Assembly: GCF_964340395.1 (NCBI RefSeq)
Contig: NC_135567.1
Coordinates: 2,280,109-2,344,108, forward strand
DNA: 64,000 nt
Source of the DNA: Glandiceps talaboti
Taxonomy: Eukaryota; Hemichordata; Enteropneusta; Spengelidae
Reading direction: 5' to 3'
The first letter of the stretch is position 1, and each line of letters opens with the position of its first letter. The translations under genes and the position numbers were made by a program. The notes beneath the pieces are model-generated. The model was not told the origin of the DNA. It saw only the letters and a program-made list of their open reading frames with translations, and made no database searches. Below, in pieces: positions 59,629-64,000 of this stretch.

Positions 59629-60420
59629 TAGACTATTACCTTAGACTTCAGTCTACACTTGTACACATATAAATACTCACTGACTAGACTATTACCATAG
59701 ACTACAGTCTACACTTGTACACATAGAAATACTCACTGACTAGACTATTACCATAGACTTCAGTCTACACTTGTACACATAGAAATACTCACTGACTAGA
59801 CTATTACCATAGACTTCAGTCTACACTTGTACACATAGAAATACTCACTGACTAGACTATTACCATAGACTTCAGTCTACACTTGTACACATATAAATAC
59901 TCACTGACTAGACTATTACCTTAGACTTCAGTCTACACTTGTACACATAGAAATACTCACTGACTAGACTATTACCATAGACTTCAGTCTACACTTGCAC
60001 ACATAGAAATACTCACTGACTAGACTATTACCATAGACTTCAGTCTACACTTGTACACATAGAAATACTCACTGACTAGACTATTACCATAGACTTCAGT
60101 CTACACTTGTATACATAGAAATACTCACTGACTAGACTATTACCATAGACTTCAGTCTACACTAGTACACATATAAATACTCACTGACTAGACTATTACC
60201 ATAGACTATAGTCTACACTTGTACACATAGAAATACTCACTGACTAGACTATTACCATAGACTTCAGTCTACACTTGTACACATAGAAATACTCACTGAC
60301 TAGACTATTACCATAGACTTCAGTCTACACTTGTACACATAGAAATACTCACTGACTAGACTATTACCATAGACTTCAGTCTACACTTGTACACATAGAA
60401 ATACTCACTGACTAGACTAT

Positions 60421-62772
60421 TAACATAGACTTCAGTCTACATTTGTACACATAGAAATACTCACTGACTAGACTATTACCTTAGACTATAGTCTACACTT
60501 GTACACATAGAAATACTCACTGACTAGACTATTACCATAGACTTCAGTCTACACTTGTACACATAGAAATACTCACTGACTAGACTATTACCATAGACTT
60601 CAGTCTACACTTGTACACATAGAAATACTCACTGACTAGACTATTACCTTAGACTTCAGTCTACACTTGTACACATATAAATACTCACTGACTAGACTAT
60701 TACCTTAGACTTCAGTCTACACTAGTACACATAGAAATACTCACTGACTAGACTATTACCTTAGACTATAGTCTACACTTGTACACATAGAAATACTCAC
60801 TGACTAGACTATTACCATAGACTATAGTCTACACTAGTACACATAGAAATACTCACTGACTAGACTATTACCATAGACTTCAGTCTACACTTGTACACAT
60901 ATAAATACTCACTGACTAGACTATTACCTTAGACTATAGTCTACACTTGTACACATATAAATACTCACTGACTAGACTATTACCATAGACTATAGTCTAC
61001 ACTTGTACACATAGAAATACTCACTGACTAGACTATTACCTTAGACTTCAGTCTACACTTGTACACATATAAATACTCACTGACTAGACTATTACCATAG
61101 ACTTCAGTCTACACTAGTACACATAGAAATACTCACTGACTAGACTATTACCATAGACTTCAGTCTACACTTGTACACATAGAAATACTCACTGACTAGA
61201 CTATTACCATAGACTATAGTCTACACTAGTACACATAGAAATACTCACTGACTAGACTATTACCATAGACTTCAGTCTACACTTGTACACATATAAATAC
61301 TCACTGACTAGACTATTACCTTAGACTATAGTCTACACTTGTACACATATAAATACTCACTGACTAGACTATTACCATAGACTATAGTCTACACTTGTAC
61401 ACATAGAAATACTCACTGACTAGACTATTACCATAGACTTCAGTCTACACTTGTACACATAGAAATACTCACTGACTAGACTATTACCATAGACTTCAGT
61501 CTACACTTGTACACATAGAAATACTCACTGACTAGACTATTACCATAGACTTCAGTCTACACTTGTACACATAGAAATACTCACTGACTAGACTATTAAC
61601 ATAGACTTCAGTCTACATTTGTACACATAGAAATACTCACTGACTAGACTATTACCTTAGACTATAGTCTACACTTGTACACATAGAAATACTCACTGAC
61701 TAGACTATTACCATAGACTTCAGTCTACACTTGTACACATAGAAATACTCACTGACTAGACTATTACCATAGACTTCAGTCTACACTTGTACACATAGAA
61801 ATACTCACTGACTAGACTATTACCTTAGACTTCAGTCTACACTTGTACACATATAAATACTCACTGACTAGACTATTACCTTAGACTTCAGTCTACACTA
61901 GTACACATAGAAATACTCACTGACTAGACTATTACCTTAGACTATAGTCTACACTTGTACACATAGAAATACTCACTGACTAGACTATTACCATAGACTA
62001 TAGTCTACACTAGTACACATAGAAATACTCACTGACTAGACTATTACCATAGACTTCAGTCTACACTTGTACACATATAAATACTCACTGACTAGACTAT
62101 TACCTTAGACTATAGTCTACACTTGTACACATATAAATACTCACTGACTAGACTATTACCATAGACTATAGTCTACACTTGTACACATAGAAATACTCAC
62201 TGACTAGACTATTACCTTAGACTTCAGTCTACACTTGTACACATATAAATACTCACTGACTAGACTATTACCATAGACTTCAGTCTACACTAGTACACAT
62301 AGAAATACTCACTGACTAGACTATTACCATAGACTTCAGTCTACACTTGTACACATAGAAATACTCACTGACTAGACTATTACCATAGACTATAGTCTAC
62401 ACTAGTACACATAGAAATACTCACTGACTAGACTATTACCATAGACTTCAGTCTACACTTGTACACATATAAATACTCACTGACTAGACTATTACCTTAG
62501 ACTATAGTCTACACTTGTACACATATAAATACTCACTGACTAGACTATTACCATAGACTATAGTCTACACTTGTACACATAGAAATACTCACTGACTAGA
62601 CTATTACCTTAGACTTCAGTCTACACTTGTACACATATAAATACTCACTGACTAGACTATTACCATAGACTTCAGTCTACACTAGTACACATAGAAATAC
62701 TCACTGACTAGACTATTACCATAGACTTCAGTCTACACTTGTACACATATAAATACTCACTGACTAGACTAT
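60421..62772. repeat. 1,176-bp higher-order repeat in the 56-bp satellite, 2 copies
   Basis: The rare TTAACATAGAC unit followed by CTACATTTGTACAC occurs at 60421 and 61597, 1,176 bases (21 units) apart, with matching neighbouring variants. Limits are approximate. Confidence 0.65.
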
Positions 62773-64000
62773 TACCATAGACTATAGTCTACACTTGTAC
62801 ACATAGAAATAATCACTGACTAGACTATTACCATAGACTTTAGTCTACACTTGTACACATATAAATACTCACTGACTAGACTATTACCATAGACTTCAGT
62901 CTACACTTGTACACATAGAAATACTCACTGACTAGACTATTACCATAGACTTCAGTCTACACTTGTACACATATAAATACTCACTGACTAGACTATTACC
63001 TTAGACTTCAGTCTACACTTGTACACATATAAATACTCACTGACTAGACTATTACCATAGACTACAGTCTACACTTGTACACATAGAAATACTCACTGAC
63101 TAGACTATTACCATAGACTTCAGTCTACACTTGTACACATAGAAATACTCACTGACTAGACTATTACCATAGACTTTAGTCTACACTTGTACACATAGAA
63201 ATACTCACTGACTAGACTATTACCATAGACTATAGTCTACACTAGTACACATAGAAATACTCACTGACTAGACTATTACCATACACTTCAGTCTACACTT
63301 GTACACATATAAATACTCACTGACTAGACTATTACCTTAGACTATAGTCTACACTTGTACACATATAAATACTCACTGACTAGACTATTACCATAGACTA
63401 TAGTCTACACTTGTACACATAGAAATACTCACTGACTAGACTATTACCTTAGACTTCAGTCTACACTAGTACACATATAAATACTCACTGACTAGACTAT
63501 TACCATAGACTTCAGTCTACACTAGTACACATAGAAATACTCACTGACTAGACTATTACCATATACTTCAGTCTACACTTGTACACATATAAATACTCAC
63601 TGACTAGACTATTACCATAGACTATAGTCTACACTTGTACACATAGAAATACTCACTGACTAGACTATTACCATAGACTTTAGTCTACACTTGTACACAT
63701 ATAAATACTCACTGACTAGACTATTACCTTAGACTTCAGTCTACACTTGTACACATATAAATACTCACTGACTAGACTATTACCATAGACTACAGTCTAC
63801 ACTTGTACACATAGAAATACTCACTGACTAGACTATTACCATAGACTTCAGTCTACACTTGTACACATAGAAATACTCACTGACTAGACTATTACCATAG
63901 ACTTCAGTCTACACTTGTACACATAGAAATACTCACTGACTAGACTATTACCATAGACTTCAGTCTACACTTGTACACATATAAATACTCACTGACTAGA

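Larger units (their letters stand above)
54727..64000. repeat. 56-bp satellite array, about 165 units, runs off the window
   Basis: The regular unit is 56 bases: ACTAGACTATTACCATAGAC, then a palindrome centre, then TCTACACTTGTACACATA(G/T)AAATACTCACTG. Two-state sites include CCATAG or CCTTAG, CACTTGT or CACTAGT, and CATAGAAAT or CATATAAAT. Rare length variants are a 49-base unit (CCAGACATTCACTATAGTC at the left edge, 55491 and 57560) and a 60-base unit with TTAATTACC (56947 and 59016). The left edge (about 54709-54790) is diverged. It is unrelated to the 33-bp array. No coding frame. Confidence 0.97.

Overview
The window is animal genomic DNA, most likely from an aquatic invertebrate; the species cannot be named from the sequence. 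It is AT-rich and gene-poor. It has one intron-bounded ankyrin-repeat exon, a tRNA-derived SINE, a LINE 3' tail, several MITE-like foldback elements, TG microsatellites and two very large tandem arrays. The arrays fill about 49 kb of the 64 kb.

Positions 1-9246 are intergenic or intronic DNA. They carry short foldback and TIR elements, a 90-bp tandem repeat, a SINE whose tRNA-like head has been amplified nine times, a proline-coding-like minisatellite, and copies of a dispersed element that starts with a near-perfect 32-nt hairpin followed by a TG tract. The only convincing coding exon is 6028-6123 (+), one ankyrin repeat with good splice sites on both sides. No partner exon was recognised in the window.

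Positions 9247-11244 (minus strand) hold a decayed gene. It has an acidic N-terminal region, two C2H2-like fingers and a conserved downstream region, broken by several stops and frameshifts. The fragments resemble a repeated family of uncharacterised animal proteins that I associate, from memory only, with a tyrosine-recombinase-like mobile element.

Positions 11248-51132 are one uninterrupted satellite with a 33-bp unit. The length is exactly 1,208 units of 33 bp plus seven 3-bp insertions. Long blocks (3,834, 3,204, 4,719 and 4,425 bp offsets) show nested higher-order duplication. Nearly every unit carries a CCAATCAG motif on the minus strand. The right edge of the array cuts into a minus-strand reading frame with a GDS motif of SGNH-hydrolase type (51132-51266). 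The array therefore separates two decayed coding fragments that point the same way.

Positions 51133-54726 hold a LINE tail, another copy of the hairpin/TG element, short tandem repeats and dispersed repeat fragments. From about 54727 to the end of the window lies a second, unrelated satellite with a 56-bp unit. It is built around a palindrome with conserved arms and a variable two-base centre, and it also has higher-order structure (2,069 and 1,176 bp).

There is no operon, CRISPR array, rRNA gene or intact protein gene. The interest lies in the two satellites, the coding debris at the edges of the first one, and the small mobile elements.
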